From Thermosphaera aggregans (GTDB lineage: Archaea > Thermoproteota > Thermoprotei_A > Sulfolobales > Desulfurococcaceae), in the NCBI RefSeq assembly GCF_014962245.1, contig NZ_CP063144.1, positions 734,582 to 798,581 of the forward strand: a stretch of 64,000 nt of DNA, written 5' to 3'. The first letter of the stretch is position 1. Each line of letters starts with the position of its first letter. Under the pieces are notes generated by a model. The model did no database searches and had not been told where the DNA came from. It saw only the letters and a list, made by a program, of their open reading frames with translations. Made by a program: the position numbers and the translations under genes. Positions 16,313 to 24,722 of the stretch are shown piece after piece.

Positions 16313-17586
16313 AGGGTTATTCAAGGCTTAAGGTTCTCCTTGAAAAAGAAATTAAAGACTTGTTTAGAGATAGAAAGGCGCTTTTAACCACAGTACTACT
16401 ACCCCTTATATCACTCCCCTCAATAGGGGTTTTCACTCTATTGTTGATATCTCAGCAACCTGTTAATATTGCGTTGATAGATGAGGATAATTCCTACTAC
16501 GTGAATCCAGAGTTGAACGTGGCAATGTCCTCGGAATGGGTCGTGGGTAATCTCACCTTAGCGTTCACTTCTCGGGGTTACAGCGTTGTCAATTTACCGA
16601 GCAGAAGCGAAGCTCTTGAAAACAACAGTATTGACCTAATCATCATCATTCCCAGCGGTTTTTCCAGGAACGCTACTAGTGTTGACTCTGTCGGGCAAGT
16701 TGAGATACTGAGAAGGGCAAATGTTCAGCCTGCCCTCAATGCAGAGGGGGTTGCGAGAGGCATTTTGAACGCTATCTCCGTAAACTTATCCCTCATTAAG
16801 ATAGCGAGACTGTATGAGAAGGCCGGGTTGGACCCAGGAGTGTTCAAACCAGAAGCCTTCAGGGACCCTGTGTCAACCGGCCCAACTATACTGTTATCCC
16901 CTGAAGGGGAGAGAGTGGGGGTTGAAGCCGAGCTGAGGACTTATATTGCCCGCTTACTCGTTATCGCCTTCGCCTTCGTCGTCACCCCAGCCTCCGCCTT
17001 CGTTATCGATGGGATAATAGGTGAAAGGCAGAGGAAAACTTTAGAGCTTCTCCTAGCATCGCCGGCATCGCTAGGCGAAATACTTGCGGCTAAAATAATA
17101 GTCGCAACTATTCTAGGGCTTCTGGCATCACTGGCGGATATAACGGCACTGCTAGCCTATGTGGGTAGCCTTGTTCTCGCATACGGTGGCCAATTGTTCA
17201 TACTTCTTGACCCGGGGCTACTCCTCCTCCACTCTGTAACGTCTTTCTTCACTATCCTGGTTACTGTGGCGATAGCAACTCCCTTCATAACGAGGACTCG
17301 TGGAATAAGGAGTGCTGGTAATGTAGCCGGCTTGATAACAAGCGTGGCAATAGTATTCTTCTTCCTCGGATTTTTCATAGACTTCCCTAAGCTCGAGGCA
17401 AACGTGTTGAACATGTTGCAGATTATACCTTACACTCAAAGCATATTGAGTGTTCAAAATTACATTTATGGGAGACCGGATTTATCTATTATAAACCTCT
17501 TAGCTTTAGCCTTATTATCCTCACTCATACTGTTAATAGCGGTTAAAACCGTGGACAAGGAGAAAATACTGTTAACCCAGGATTAG
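16309..17586 (+). CDS. ABC-2 type permease
   Basis: 425 aa, with one N-terminal membrane segment (ALLTTVLLPLISLPSIGVFT), a large external domain to about residue 200, then five or six hydrophobic segments. IDGIIGERQRKTLELLLASP is the typical ABC-2 coupling region after the second segment. The start is TTG 16309, translationally coupled to its ATPase. Layout equals that of the permease at 10907. No gene nearby names the exported compound. Confidence 0.85.
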   Translation: MKGYSRLKVLLEKEIKDLFRDRKALLTTVLLPLISLPSIGVFTLLLISQQPVNIALIDEDNSYYVNPELNVAMSSEWVVGNLTLAFTSRGYSVVNLPSRSEALENNSIDLIIIIPSGFSRNATSVDSVGQVEILRRANVQPALNAEGVARGILNAISVNLSLIKIARLYEKAGLDPGVFKPEAFRDPVSTGPTILLSPEGERVGVEAELRTYIARLLVIAFAFVVTPASAFVIDGIIGERQRKTLELLLASPASLGEILAAKIIVATILGLLASLADITALLAYVGSLVLAYGGQLFILLDPGLLLLHSVTSFFTILVTVAIATPFITRTRGIRSAGNVAGLITSVAIVFFFLGFFIDFPKLEANVLNMLQIIPYTQSILSVQNYIYGRPDLSIINLLALALLSSLILLIAVKTVDKEKILLTQD

Positions 17587-17604
17587 CGTAAATGGGCTTC
17601 TAAA

Positions 17605-17646
17605 TACATATTTTTATAGGTTAATGATAGGATATATTTATACGAG
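17605..17646 (+). promoter_or_regulatory. TATA-type promoter of the winged-helix gene
   Basis: ATATTTTTATAGG at about 17607-17619 lies 28-40 bases ahead of the ATG at 17647, and no ribosome binding site is seen next to that ATG. This fits an archaeal leaderless transcript starting at or near the ATG. A second AT-rich stretch (ATATATTTATAC, about 17630-17641) overlaps the presumed start of transcription. Confidence 0.4.
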
Positions 17647-18162
17647 ATGAAAAGTATGACGTATAAAACAGCTTACAGGTTGATAACAATAGCTGATGAA
17701 AACAACGCGATCGATATTGACAAGGCTAGCCAGTTATTAGGCGTTTCTACTTCAACCGTCAAGAAATACGTTCAACAATTGATTAATGAAGGATTCGTTG
17801 AGAAAACGAAAGAGGGTAAATACGTCTTGACGAGGCTGGGTGTTTCAATAAAGAAAGTTATGGAGATATCTACTTCTAAAAATATTCCTAATTACGTGAT
17901 CACAGATGTTTCAACCGGTCAGCCCATACCTCTTTCCTTTAACAACTACGAGCAACTCTACGCAGTCATAACTTATCAGTTAGCGCCTCGAGAAGTATTG
18001 GAACACCATCTGAGAAACTACCTGCCTGAATGGGTGAGGAGCTCAATAGGGGATGAATTATTGGCTGAGAAAATCAGTAAGGGCGAGATAAACTCGATCG
18101 AGGATTTGAAAAAATATTTAGAATTTATATTATCCATTACGAGTTCATTAACTACTAGGTAA
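17647..18162 (+). CDS. winged-helix transcription regulator
   Basis: 171 aa. An N-terminal winged helix (about 8-65): IDIDKASQLLGVSTSTVKKYVQQLI is the helix-turn-helix, and GFVEKTKEGKYVLTRLG the wing. The remaining 100 residues (LAPREVLEHHLRNYLPEWV) are not recognised and may bind a ligand or dimerise. It lies six bases ahead of the maltokinase-like gene and heads the plus-strand alpha-glucan block, so it is a candidate local regulator of glycogen metabolism. Start ATG, probably leaderless. Confidence 0.75.
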   Translation: MKSMTYKTAYRLITIADENNAIDIDKASQLLGVSTSTVKKYVQQLINEGFVEKTKEGKYVLTRLGVSIKKVMEISTSKNIPNYVITDVSTGQPIPLSFNNYEQLYAVITYQLAPREVLEHHLRNYLPEWVRSSIGDELLAEKISKGEINSIEDLKKYLEFILSITSSLTTR

Positions 18163-18168
18163 GAGGGC

Positions 18169-19599
18169 TTGGAGCACGGGCTTAACAGGCTGAAAGAAAT
18201 ATTAGAGAACAATTATCTCCCTAAGGCCAGATGGTGGCCTTGGAAAAACACTAGGAGACAAATAACTATTGTTTCATTTCAGGAGCTGGACGGCTTAGTG
18301 TTTCTCAAGTTTAAAGCTGATAATCAAAACTTTCAACTCCCATTAATGAAAACCACCGGGGAGGTTAATGCTTTACGGGAACGCACTCTATGTGTTGAAA
18401 AAGAATGCTTTGTGGAGGCGGAGTATCACCCTGAATATTACTCCCTAATTTCTAAGCTACCGGGGATTGAAATAGAGGTTATTTCGGAGCCGCCCCGTAA
18501 GATTGTAAGCGCTAAACCTGTTACTCTTGAGTCAACAAATGCTGTTTCCCTGTTGGTTGATGATGCTGGGGAAAAATACGTTCTAAAGAGCTATAGGCTG
18601 TTACCGGAGACTAATCTGGAAGCTTTAATGATAAAAGCTCTGGCACTTAAAAAATTTGAAAACATACCTAAGGTCTATTTACTCATAAAGCATGAAGAGC
18701 AGGTTGCAGGAATATTGATGAAATACGTTGAGGGCGTTGGGGACGGCGGTTATCCTTTCTACACACACCTAATAGAGTATTTGAGAAAGTCTGCAAGATT
18801 ACTCGCGACCGTGGGTTTGTCAGCTAAGCTAGGCACGATCATAGGTAATATGCATAAAGCATTAAACATCGGGCACTCTGACCGGTTTTACGGTTTAGAG
18901 GAAATAGGTTTAGACGATATCGAGAACTGGATAAAAAGGATGCACAGATATCTCAACACGATTTTAACAAGGCTTGATGAAATAGCCGCGGCAGGGGAGT
19001 CTGTCAGCCCTGAATGGATGGAGAAGTGGAGGGGGTTAATTGATAACAAGGGTTTAAGCGTTGTTGAGGAGGCTTCATCATATTTGAGGGCTTACGAGGG
19101 CCTTGACAAGGGAAGGATTCACCAGGATCTCCACCTGGCTCAAATGATTTATATCCCATCCACTAACGACTTCATCATAACGGATTTCGAGGGGGAGCCG
19201 GGGAGAAGCCCTGAGGAGAGGGTTGCGAAAGAGCCGCTTCTGAGAGACCTAGCGACTATGGTGAGGAGTTATCATTATCTTTCACACGCGGCTGTTATGA
19301 ACGCTTATGCAGTATCAATAGACCAGGCGAGCGATATTATGTTGAATCATGATCCAACGCTTGAGTGGAGACTTAGAAACATGATTGCGATGGTCAACTC
19401 TTATTTAGCCAGTATAGTAGGCTCCGAGTTAGCTAGAAGGTATAAGGAAATGAGTCCTAGGAAGCAATTGTCTTTGATTTACCCATGGATTGTTGAGCGA
19501 TCCCTATACGAGGCGTACTATGAATCAATGTATAGGAGTGAATGGGTCTCCATTCCAATAATAGGGTTATTCGACCCATTGCTTGTTTTCTTAAAGTAG
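18169..19599 (+). CDS. maltokinase-like sugar kinase (Mak/Pep2 family)
   Basis: 476 aa, close to the usual length of maltokinases. The protein-kinase-like fold is shown by RIHQDLHLAQMIY (catalytic aspartate, Brenner-type motif) and FIITDFEGEPGRSPEERV, the DFE metal motif typical of Mak, with LRDLATMVRSYHYL after it. An N-terminal cap (YLPKARWWPWKNTRR) resembles the Mak intermediate domain. Known members phosphorylate maltose at C1 or glucosamine with ATP. The start is TTG 18169. With the GH57 and glycogen synthase genes it suggests recycling of maltose or a related sugar; the substrate is inferred. Confidence 0.72.
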   Translation: MEHGLNRLKEILENNYLPKARWWPWKNTRRQITIVSFQELDGLVFLKFKADNQNFQLPLMKTTGEVNALRERTLCVEKECFVEAEYHPEYYSLISKLPGIEIEVISEPPRKIVSAKPVTLESTNAVSLLVDDAGEKYVLKSYRLLPETNLEALMIKALALKKFENIPKVYLLIKHEEQVAGILMKYVEGVGDGGYPFYTHLIEYLRKSARLLATVGLSAKLGTIIGNMHKALNIGHSDRFYGLEEIGLDDIENWIKRMHRYLNTILTRLDEIAAAGESVSPEWMEKWRGLIDNKGLSVVEEASSYLRAYEGLDKGRIHQDLHLAQMIYIPSTNDFIITDFEGEPGRSPEERVAKEPLLRDLATMVRSYHYLSHAAVMNAYAVSIDQASDIMLNHDPTLEWRLRNMIAMVNSYLASIVGSELARRYKEMSPRKQLSLIYPWIVERSLYEAYYESMYRSEWVSIPIIGLFDPLLVFLK

Positions 19600-19614
19600 C
19601 CAGATAGTATGAGG

Positions 19615-19650
19615 GTTGAATATATTTATTCCAGTTGATAATACCTAAAC
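19615..19650 (+). promoter_or_regulatory. internal promoter ahead of the first GH57 gene
   Basis: GAATATATTTATTCC at 19618-19632 is a good TATA element about 20-33 bases before GTG 19651 and 25-39 before ATG 19657. It would give a leaderless or very short leader mRNA for the GH57 genes independent of the kinase gene. Confidence 0.4.
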
Positions 19651-21210
19651 GTGGCGATGGGTTTGACGAGCATAGTTTTCCTCTTCGAGGTTCACCAGCC
19701 CTACAGGCTTGACAGGAGAATGCATGAGAAGCTGATGGAGAAGGCTTTAAAAGGCAGTCTAGAATACGATGATATTCAAGAAGCCGTGTTTGATAACTCC
19801 CTTAACAAGTACGTCATGGAAAGGGCTGCTGAAAGATGCTATATTCCAGCGACCAAGATAATAGTGGAGAATCTTAAGAGGTATAAGGACTCCTCCAAAC
19901 CTTTCAAGGTGTCATTCAGCATTAGCGGCGTTTTCCTTGAGCAGGCGTCTAAATGGGCGCCGGGGATAATTCAGGTTCTCCAAGAAGCAGTAGCAACCGG
20001 GATGGTCGAGCTAGTAGAGCAGACGTATTATCACAGTATAGCGGCATTCCTCCCTAACCATGGTTTTGAAGAATTAAAGGAGCAGGTGCTTCAGCACAGG
20101 GAAGTGTTAAAGAATACTTTCAATTACGAGCCAGTTTCCATAGAGAATACGGAGTTCACTTTCAATAACGATTTAGCCTGCTTCTTTTACAACATGGGGT
20201 ACAAGGTCATCGTGACAGAAGGAGTCGACCACATTCTAGGGTGGAGAAGCCCTAACTACGTGTACAAAGCATGGGGCTGTGACGCGAGAGTTTTAACAAG
20301 AAACTATAGGTTGAGCGATGACGTCGGGTTCAGGTTCAGCGATAGGAAATGGGACCAATATCCCTTGACCGCAGATAAGTACGCTTCATGGCTGGCAGCA
20401 ACCCCTGGCGATGTAGTGTTTTTAGCCATGGATTATGAAACATTTGGCGAGCATCACTGGCCGGAGTCCGGCATTCACGAGTTTCTCAGATGGCTTCCTG
20501 GCGAGGTCTTGAAGTACGGCCATTTGGAGTTCTCTACACCCCGGGAAGTGGCTGAGAAGTATCCTCCACGAGATGTTTTCGACGTTCCCCCGTGGTCGAC
20601 GATTAGTTGGGCTGATGAGAGAGATTTGAGCGCATGGATTGGGAACATAATGCAACAAGAAGCGGTCAGGGCTTTAGCCAGTCTCTACCCATACGTGAAA
20701 GCATTGGAGGATCCAGGTTTAACAAGGCTGTGGAAGATGTTAACCATAAGCGATCATTTCTACTACATGGCTACTAAGTTTGGAACTATAGAGGAGGTTC
20801 ACGCCTACTTCTCCCCCTTCAAGAACGCTAGCATAGCGTATGGATTATTCACGGAGGCTTTGGGAGTATTGTCTAAGTTGATATATGATAGAATAAGGGA
20901 GAAACCTGTCAAAGTCGTTTCTAATTTAACCCTCCCATTAGAGAAGGCGTTCTACTTTACAATGCCCGATGGTACTTACACAGGAGTTTATGTTAGATCA
21001 TTAAAGGAACTGTACTTTAAACTCGGAAGCGTGCCTTTGGAAAGCGTTGTCTACCACTTAAGAAGCGGGCATATATCCGCATGGATTAGCCAGGTCCTGC
21101 TTTTAGAGGAATTATCGAGGAAGATACAGGTATTGTCGCGTGAAGTTGATGAGCCTTTGAAACTTGTAGAACTTGTTAAAAAGGAAATTCAATCCTACCT
21201 AGAGGGCTGA
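19651..21210 (+). CDS. GH57 alpha-amylase family glycosidase
   Basis: About 519 aa, cytosolic (no signal peptide). GH57 conserved regions visible: VFLFEVHQPYRL (region 1, HQP), GVFLEQ region, SIENTEFTFNND (candidate catalytic nucleophile region) and LAMDYETFGEHHW (candidate acid/base aspartate region). It should cleave alpha-1,4 glucan. GTG 19651 and ATG 19657 are both possible starts; I keep the first. It is four bases from the second GH57 gene, forming a tight operon with glycogen synthase. Exact specificity cannot be read. Confidence 0.85.
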   Translation: MAMGLTSIVFLFEVHQPYRLDRRMHEKLMEKALKGSLEYDDIQEAVFDNSLNKYVMERAAERCYIPATKIIVENLKRYKDSSKPFKVSFSISGVFLEQASKWAPGIIQVLQEAVATGMVELVEQTYYHSIAAFLPNHGFEELKEQVLQHREVLKNTFNYEPVSIENTEFTFNNDLACFFYNMGYKVIVTEGVDHILGWRSPNYVYKAWGCDARVLTRNYRLSDDVGFRFSDRKWDQYPLTADKYASWLAATPGDVVFLAMDYETFGEHHWPESGIHEFLRWLPGEVLKYGHLEFSTPREVAEKYPPRDVFDVPPWSTISWADERDLSAWIGNIMQQEAVRALASLYPYVKALEDPGLTRLWKMLTISDHFYYMATKFGTIEEVHAYFSPFKNASIAYGLFTEALGVLSKLIYDRIREKPVKVVSNLTLPLEKAFYFTMPDGTYTGVYVRSLKELYFKLGSVPLESVVYHLRSGHISAWISQVLLLEELSRKIQVLSREVDEPLKLVELVKKEIQSYLEG

Positions 21211-21214
21211 AAAC

Positions 21215-23140
21215 ATGGCTCCCGTGAACTTCATATTCGCGCTTCACTACCACCAGCCAACAGGGCAGTTTGAATATGTGAATGAAAGGATAATGGAGAA
21301 TAGTTACAAACTATTGCTCGACGTTTTCAAGGAGTATAGTAGTTTTAAGTTCACAGTTCACGTTAGCGGCCCACTCCTAATTTACATGAAGGAGAGATAT
21401 CCTGATTATCTCCATGATTTGTTAAAGCTTCATGACTATGGAACGATAGAGTTCATGGCTGGAAGCATTGGTGAAGCAATCATACCACTCCTCCCTATTG
21501 ATGACAGAGTAAGACAGATTAGAATCTACCTCGAAGAATTCGAGAAGATCGCCGGGTTCAGGCCTAAGGGGTTGTGGCTTCCTGAAAGGGTTTGGGAGCC
21601 AAGTATCCCGTTCGTTACGGCTGAAAACAATATCGAATACGTGCTGATAGATGACTCCACCCTTGCTAAGACAGGCTTGGACCCAGGGTTCTCAAACTAT
21701 GCATGGATGACGGAGGAAGGAGGCAATAAGTTAAAGGTGTTCTTTATCGATGCAGGGCTGAGGTATATCCTTCCCTGGGAGCACCCGGATAAGATAATTA
21801 ATTACATGTGGAGTAGGTCTGGAGATGAGGTCCGAGTCCTATTATGGGGAAGTGATGCCGAGAAGTTCGGGGAGTGGATGGACCCTAGCTGGAGCAGGTC
21901 TTGGCTGAAGAGCTTTCTCGAAGCCCTCAGATACAATAGTGATAAGGTTAGAATGATTCAGCCGTCAGAGTACCTGGATCTCTACGGGGTAAAGGGGCTG
22001 ATATACCTTAACACAGGAAGCTATGATAAAATGCTAGAGTGGAGCGGGGGATTCTTCCGCAACTTCCTGGTAAAGTACAGGGAGAGCAACAACATGCATA
22101 AGAAAATACTGTATGTGAGAAGCAAACTTGTTAAAGCAGAATTGCCAAGGGATTTAATGATGAAATACTATCTCGCGCAATGCAATGACGCATTTTGGCA
22201 CGGGTTGTTCGGCGGGATATATCTTACGCATCTAAGGCAGGCAATATATGAAAACCTGATCAAGGTGGAGAAGTATGCAGAGGAAAAATCCAACTACTTT
22301 GGAAGCAATGAAGTCGTTTACAAGCTGTACGACTTCGACTTCGATGGGAAAGACGAGTTATTGGTTGAAACCCCTGTCCAGAACCTTTACATTAAACCTG
22401 ATGATGGAGGCACATTGTTCGAGTATGATGTTAAAATAAGCGGTTTGGAACATAATCTTCAAAACACTATGTCAAGGTATCATGAACCATACCTGAACAT
22501 TCAATGGTTCCGCCCAGACTGGTATAGGAGGGTTAGCTGGCGGTTACACCTCTGGAGTCACGATACGGGATTGTTCGAATGGATTAATAATTCACCTTTC
22601 AAAGATCTCAGCGATCTAGCCCTTTCAAAACATTATGTCTCGGTTAACCCAGAGCCTTTTGAAATAATTTTAAGGGCGCAGGGAGGGTTCTACGTCTTCG
22701 GAAACCTTATCTCCAGGGTTTTAGTTGAGAAACGGGTTAAGATTACTGAAGAAGGTCATGTTACCATTTACAAGGTAGTGAACAAGGGTCCTGAAACCGT
22801 GAAGGCGAGAGTTGGTATTGAGTATCATACATCGCCTAAACTGAATACTAAGACGGAAGAGAGGGCTAAGTACGTGGTGAACGGGGAGGAGAGGGAGCTG
22901 TCTTCGTTTTTCATAGGCAGAGGTAAGAGTGTACAGGTTAAGACAACACCGTACCCGGTGTTTTCCCTCAATGCGTCTAGGGATACCGATTTATGGGTAG
23001 CCCCGTTAAACATGTATGCTAGGACGGAGAAAGGAGTCATGGAGATTCCTCAAGGATTAGCATTGATGTTTAGCGAGCTTGTTGAGCTGAAGAAAGATGA
23101 TGAGTTTTCATTAAATGTTGAATGGCGGATCAAGGCGTAG
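21215..23140 (+). CDS. GH57 4-alpha-glucanotransferase
   Basis: 641 aa, close to the Thermococcus GH57 4-alpha-glucanotransferases (about 650 aa). FALHYHQPTGQF is region 1, GLWLPERVWEPSIPF carries the nucleophile glutamate, and LLWGSDAEKFGEW the catalytic aspartate. A beta-rich C-terminal half (DUF1925/1926 type, from about 300) follows, as in the structure-solved enzyme. It transfers maltooligosaccharide segments between alpha-1,4 glucans in the cytosol. Start ATG 21215. Placed between the first GH57 gene and glycogen synthase. Confidence 0.88.
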   Translation: MAPVNFIFALHYHQPTGQFEYVNERIMENSYKLLLDVFKEYSSFKFTVHVSGPLLIYMKERYPDYLHDLLKLHDYGTIEFMAGSIGEAIIPLLPIDDRVRQIRIYLEEFEKIAGFRPKGLWLPERVWEPSIPFVTAENNIEYVLIDDSTLAKTGLDPGFSNYAWMTEEGGNKLKVFFIDAGLRYILPWEHPDKIINYMWSRSGDEVRVLLWGSDAEKFGEWMDPSWSRSWLKSFLEALRYNSDKVRMIQPSEYLDLYGVKGLIYLNTGSYDKMLEWSGGFFRNFLVKYRESNNMHKKILYVRSKLVKAELPRDLMMKYYLAQCNDAFWHGLFGGIYLTHLRQAIYENLIKVEKYAEEKSNYFGSNEVVYKLYDFDFDGKDELLVETPVQNLYIKPDDGGTLFEYDVKISGLEHNLQNTMSRYHEPYLNIQWFRPDWYRRVSWRLHLWSHDTGLFEWINNSPFKDLSDLALSKHYVSVNPEPFEIILRAQGGFYVFGNLISRVLVEKRVKITEEGHVTIYKVVNKGPETVKARVGIEYHTSPKLNTKTEERAKYVVNGEERELSSFFIGRGKSVQVKTTPYPVFSLNASRDTDLWVAPLNMYARTEKGVMEIPQGLALMFSELVELKKDDEFSLNVEWRIKA

Positions 23141-23150
23141 GCTGGTGGGA

Positions 23151-24665
23151 ATGAAGCCTATTTGGCTACTCAGTTTCGAATCATACATGGTTAGGAAGGT
23201 TGGAGGCTTAGGCGAGGTTCCACCTAGGTTAGCGAGGGCGTTGCGCGAGAAAGGCTATGAAGCAATAGTTTTCACACCAAGCCATGGTGTGAAGCTCATT
23301 GAAAACGTGGAGGAGCTCTATTCCGTTAACATTCGTGGAGAGAATTATAGAATCTTAAGATACAGGGTTAACCCGGAGCATTTTGTAATCGAGGGCGGTG
23401 TTTTCAAGGATGAGAATGTCTACTCAGGGGGCCGGTTGCTGGAGAAATCAGCTGTTTTCGGCCTTGTAGTAAGTAGTTACTTGAGACATGTTGTTGAAAC
23501 AGGCTTTGACAAAGTACCTATTGTCATTCACGGGAATGACTGGCATAGCTACCCTGCCCTTCTCTTATCAAACATGTTAAAGGTTGAGAAGGGATTGAGC
23601 CTTAAACTTGTCTATCAGCTCCACCTACTCTCAAAGATGAAAATAGATTTAGACTTCTTCACAAGTGTTATTGGTGTTAGAATGCATGCTCCTATAACCG
23701 GTGTTGAAGGCGTTAAACCCTTTGAATACTACTTTAATAGAGCAGGAGGTTGGGTTGAAAAGCTAGCCTATCTTACAGTAGACCATTACGTAACCGTTAG
23801 CAATGGTTATGTGAAGGACGTTGAGAAGAATCTGGGATGGGAGACTGCAGGCAGGATAGATTATATCCCGAATGCGCTTGTATGGACATCGAAAGAAGTC
23901 TTCGACACAGTAGCGAAACATTACGATGTTAAGAATCCTCTAGACCCGGAGGAGCGGAAAAGAGTTCGGAGAAAGATATTAACCGAAGATATGGCCGGGT
24001 TTAAAGGCGTGATCACGGAGCCTCATGTTAAAGAATCTCTTAAATCCCTACTGGAACACTACGAGTTAGATAAGCCTAAAGCTTTCGACAAGGATGGCCA
24101 GCTCGTGTTCCTCTCGGGGAGGCTGGCAGGGCAGAAGGGATTGGACACCTTGCTTGGATCGCTGGAACGTATTATCGTTGAAAACCCGCGGGTTAGAATA
24201 GTCCTCGCGTACATTCCGGTTGAGGGAAGCGAGCCACTGATTAGAAAACTAGGCGAGTATCACTGGGCTTTTAATGAGAACTTACGGATAATAATAGGAA
24301 AGATGTCCCCAGAGGATTATATGTCGCTTTACTTCGCTGCTGATGCTTACCTTGTCCCCAGCCGGTATGAGCCTTTCGGACTCGTCGCTGTTGAATCATT
24401 GGCAGCTGGTACACCGGTGGTTGCCTCTTTCACGGGTGGATTGAAAGACATAGTAGTGGATCTTAGAGAAAACCCTGAAGAAGGGGTGGGGTTCTTAATA
24501 AGGCCTGGAAACAGGTTCGAACTTGCTGAAGCCGTCGTCATGCTTCTCGAGATAATGAAAAACCCTGCTAATCAGGAAAGAATAAGGCGTAACTGTGTTA
24601 AAAGATCTCAGGAGTTTTCATGGGAGAAATCAGCCGGCAAAGCCCTAAAAATCTACTTCTCCTAA
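23151..24665 (+). CDS. glgA: glycogen synthase (GT5)
   Basis: About 504 aa, GT-B fold. KVGGLGEVPPRLARAL is the N-terminal KxGGL ADP/UDP-glucose motif of GT5, HGNDWHSYPALLLSNML follows, and SRYEPFGLVAVESLAAGTPVVAS is the C-terminal E-x7-E nucleotide-sugar motif. It elongates alpha-1,4 glucan from a nucleotide-glucose. I start at ATG 23151 with GGTGGGA just before it; an upstream frame to 23115 would overlap the glucanotransferase. Together with the GH57 enzymes it forms a glycogen synthesis and turnover block. Confidence 0.9.
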   Translation: MKPIWLLSFESYMVRKVGGLGEVPPRLARALREKGYEAIVFTPSHGVKLIENVEELYSVNIRGENYRILRYRVNPEHFVIEGGVFKDENVYSGGRLLEKSAVFGLVVSSYLRHVVETGFDKVPIVIHGNDWHSYPALLLSNMLKVEKGLSLKLVYQLHLLSKMKIDLDFFTSVIGVRMHAPITGVEGVKPFEYYFNRAGGWVEKLAYLTVDHYVTVSNGYVKDVEKNLGWETAGRIDYIPNALVWTSKEVFDTVAKHYDVKNPLDPEERKRVRRKILTEDMAGFKGVITEPHVKESLKSLLEHYELDKPKAFDKDGQLVFLSGRLAGQKGLDTLLGSLERIIVENPRVRIVLAYIPVEGSEPLIRKLGEYHWAFNENLRIIIGKMSPEDYMSLYFAADAYLVPSRYEPFGLVAVESLAAGTPVVASFTGGLKDIVVDLRENPEEGVGFLIRPGNRFELAEAVVMLLEIMKNPANQERIRRNCVKRSQEFSWEKSAGKALKIYFS

Positions 24666-24722
24666 CATTTTTAACACACCTAGAGAGTAGAGTATGATTA
24701 AATCTAAGCGAAGGTTTTCCCA

